Shown in pieces: positions 62,993-64,000 of a stretch of 64,000 bases of DNA. The notes below the pieces were generated by a model. That model did not search any database. It saw only the letters and a list, made by a program, of their open reading frames with translations, and was not told where the DNA came from. Both the position numbers and the translations under genes were made by a program. The DNA comes from Methanomicrobiaceae archaeon (GTDB lineage Archaea > Halobacteriota > Methanomicrobia > Methanomicrobiales > Methanomicrobiaceae): positions 1-64,000 of the forward strand of contig JAFGWE010000021.1 in the NCBI GenBank assembly GCA_016937345.1. The letters run 5' to 3'. The first letter of the stretch is position 1. Each line of letters opens with the position of its first letter.

Positions 62993-64000
62993 ATGGACTG
63001 GCTTTTAATAGTAATATTCTGTATAGCACTATATTTTTTAATCGTAGGTTATATCAGGGCAAATAATCTATGGGAGAATCATGTGATGTTTTATGGGCCA
63101 ATACTTGCCCTTAAAACAGAAAATGTCAGATTTTTTGATAAATTTATTCCATATTCGCGTTTTTTTAAATTATACGGGACAATTGGTGCTCTGATGGTGG
63201 TTTTAATTTCGGTACTTATGTCTCTGATGCTTATATTTACTCTTCAGAGGACTATTGTATCCCCCCCCCTTCCAACAGGTATATATGAACCACAAAATAT
63301 ACTGGCAATTCCCGGAATAAATGAATTTCTTCCTCTTTCGTTTGCGGTTATCTTTGCCTTTATTGTAACACTTGTTGTTCATGAAGGAGGACATGGTATT
63401 CTTGCCCGTATTGAGGGGATGCGGGTTAAAAGTACGGGTATTTTGTTCTTCATAATTCCAATAGGCGCTTTTGTAGAGCCCGATGAGGAGGAAGTTGAAA
63501 AAGCACAACCTGCATCTAAAATAAGAATGTTCGGTGCAGGTATAACAAATAACCTTGTTGTGGCACTTCTTAGTTTTCTAATTCTTGCATTTTTGATGGG
63601 TTTTGCAGCGCCTGTTGATGCCCCTTATATTAAGGGTATTTACAAGGAGTATCCGGCTTATGATGCAGGAATCCCTCCGAACTCTATTGTGGTATCATTA
63701 AACGGCATAAAAATAGATTCCCGGGAAGAATTGTCTAATTTACTTGACAAGACAAAACCTGGGGATCAGATAACACTTGGGATATTAAAAGACAATATTC
63801 TGAGAGATTACATCATAATTCTTGAGGAATGGCCTGAGAATTTAAACCCAAGAGATTCCGGCTTTATGGGAGTTTATTATTATGATTCAGCATCAGTAAA
63901 AAGTCTTTATGATGATGTAATTAAGAGTCCCCTGGGTCCGCTTTTATTGGTTTATGTTCCAATTAATGCAGTAATTGATGATGACACCATGGGTCTTGGG
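62993..64000 (+). CDS. Site-2-type membrane metalloprotease (M50 family), incomplete
   Basis: The first 336 codons, open to the end of the window. Hydrophobic segments lie near residues 3-20, 60-85, 110-130, 143-160 and 190-215. HEGGH (H130, E131, H134) is the zinc motif of M50 intramembrane proteases. A PDZ-like region follows (residues about 215-270: YPAYDAGIPPNSIVVSLNG, KTKPGDQITLGIL). A run of nine C at 63261-63269 lies in frame. Substrates unknown. The start is ATG at 62993. Confidence 0.88.
   Translation, partial: MDWLLIVIFCIALYFLIVGYIRANNLWENHVMFYGPILALKTENVRFFDKFIPYSRFFKLYGTIGALMVVLISVLMSLMLIFTLQRTIVSPPLPTGIYEPQNILAIPGINEFLPLSFAVIFAFIVTLVVHEGGHGILARIEGMRVKSTGILFFIIPIGAFVEPDEEEVEKAQPASKIRMFGAGITNNLVVALLSFLILAFLMGFAAPVDAPYIKGIYKEYPAYDAGIPPNSIVVSLNGIKIDSREELSNLLDKTKPGDQITLGILKDNILRDYIIILEEWPENLNPRDSGFMGVYYYDSASVKSLYDDVIKSPLGPLLLVYVPINAVIDDDTMGLG

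Noticed and set aside
63261-63269. Frameshift in the M50 protease at the C tract
   Set aside because: The reading frame is continuous on both sides and gives a sensible family sequence with nine C.
1-64000. CRISPR arrays, insertion sequences, prophage or integrated plasmid
   Set aside because: No direct-repeat array, transposase, integrase or terminal inverted repeats were seen; gene content is core chromosome.

Overview
The window is a 64 kb chromosomal segment of a methanogenic euryarchaeon. It is AT-rich, with archaeal informational genes (RNase P Rpp21, aIF1, aIF2-alpha, L44e, S27e, Nop10, PriS, GINS), archaeal lipid genes (glycerol-1-phosphate dehydrogenase, geranylgeranyl reductase), pyruvoyl arginine decarboxylase, archaeal-type Leu/Met/Pro-tRNA synthetases and a nearly complete anaerobic corrin pathway. 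The protein sequences look most like Methanomicrobiales (Methanoplanus/Methanolacinia relatives). That placement is inference from remembered families, since no methanogenesis gene or rRNA lies inside the window. No transposase, CRISPR array or prophage was found; this is core chromosome with a few accessory loci.

Layout. 0.15-4.2 kb: leftward housekeeping genes (CRM-domain RNA binder, RNase P subunit, purN, CNNM/CBS membrane protein, sugar isomerase-like barrel, zinc-ribbon/TM2 protein). 4.3-5.8 kb: a bacterial-style exonuclease VII pair (xseAB). 5.7-13.3 kb: single genes including DUF371, an FKBP-like protein, Hsp20, a CBS-ParB-like fusion, a sugar nucleotidyltransferase, two small Cys-rich proteins, cobyric acid synthase and aIF1. 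13.4-20 kb: a type IV pilus/Tad-like assembly locus made of an unknown 226-aa protein, a 1012-aa secretion ATPase with a very long charged extension, two split GspF-type membrane proteins and a divergent prepilin peptidase, with no pilin in sight. 20-27 kb: hisI, the PIN-ATPase PINA, leuS, a PAC2 protein, DUF473 and tRNA-Arg. 27-42 kb: metG, DHH phosphoesterase, tRNA-Phe, an orphan histidine kinase, a RibD-like reductase, ferritin, pdaD, proS, SpoIIM/DUF63 and egsA.

42.3-49.6 kb is a dense rightward information-processing operon: UPF0058, elp3, priS, GINS, L44e, S27e, aIF2-alpha, nop10, PAC2 and endonuclease Q. It is followed by an opposing 58-aa small protein.

49.7-60 kb is a cobalt and cobalamin/F430 island. 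A CbiA/CfbB amidase is transcribed leftward. The cobalt ECF transporter cbiMNQO is transcribed rightward from a palindrome-rich intergenic region. The corrin ring operon cbiT-L-F-G-H-C-D-E converges on it. Cobyric acid synthase (11.2 kb) completes side-chain amidation, while cbiJ and a cobaltochelatase are not seen here.

60-64 kb carries a two-cluster ferredoxin overlapping geranylgeranyl reductase (membrane lipid saturation), a TrkA protein, RNase HII and the first 336 codons of a site-2-type membrane protease that runs off the end of the window.

The observations most worth following are the pilus-type ATPase extension with its repeated helical motif and unknown partner, the archaeal exonuclease VII, the reciprocal TATA boxes of the egsA/DUF63 pair, the palindromes near the cobalt and lipid genes, and several unrecognised conserved-looking proteins.
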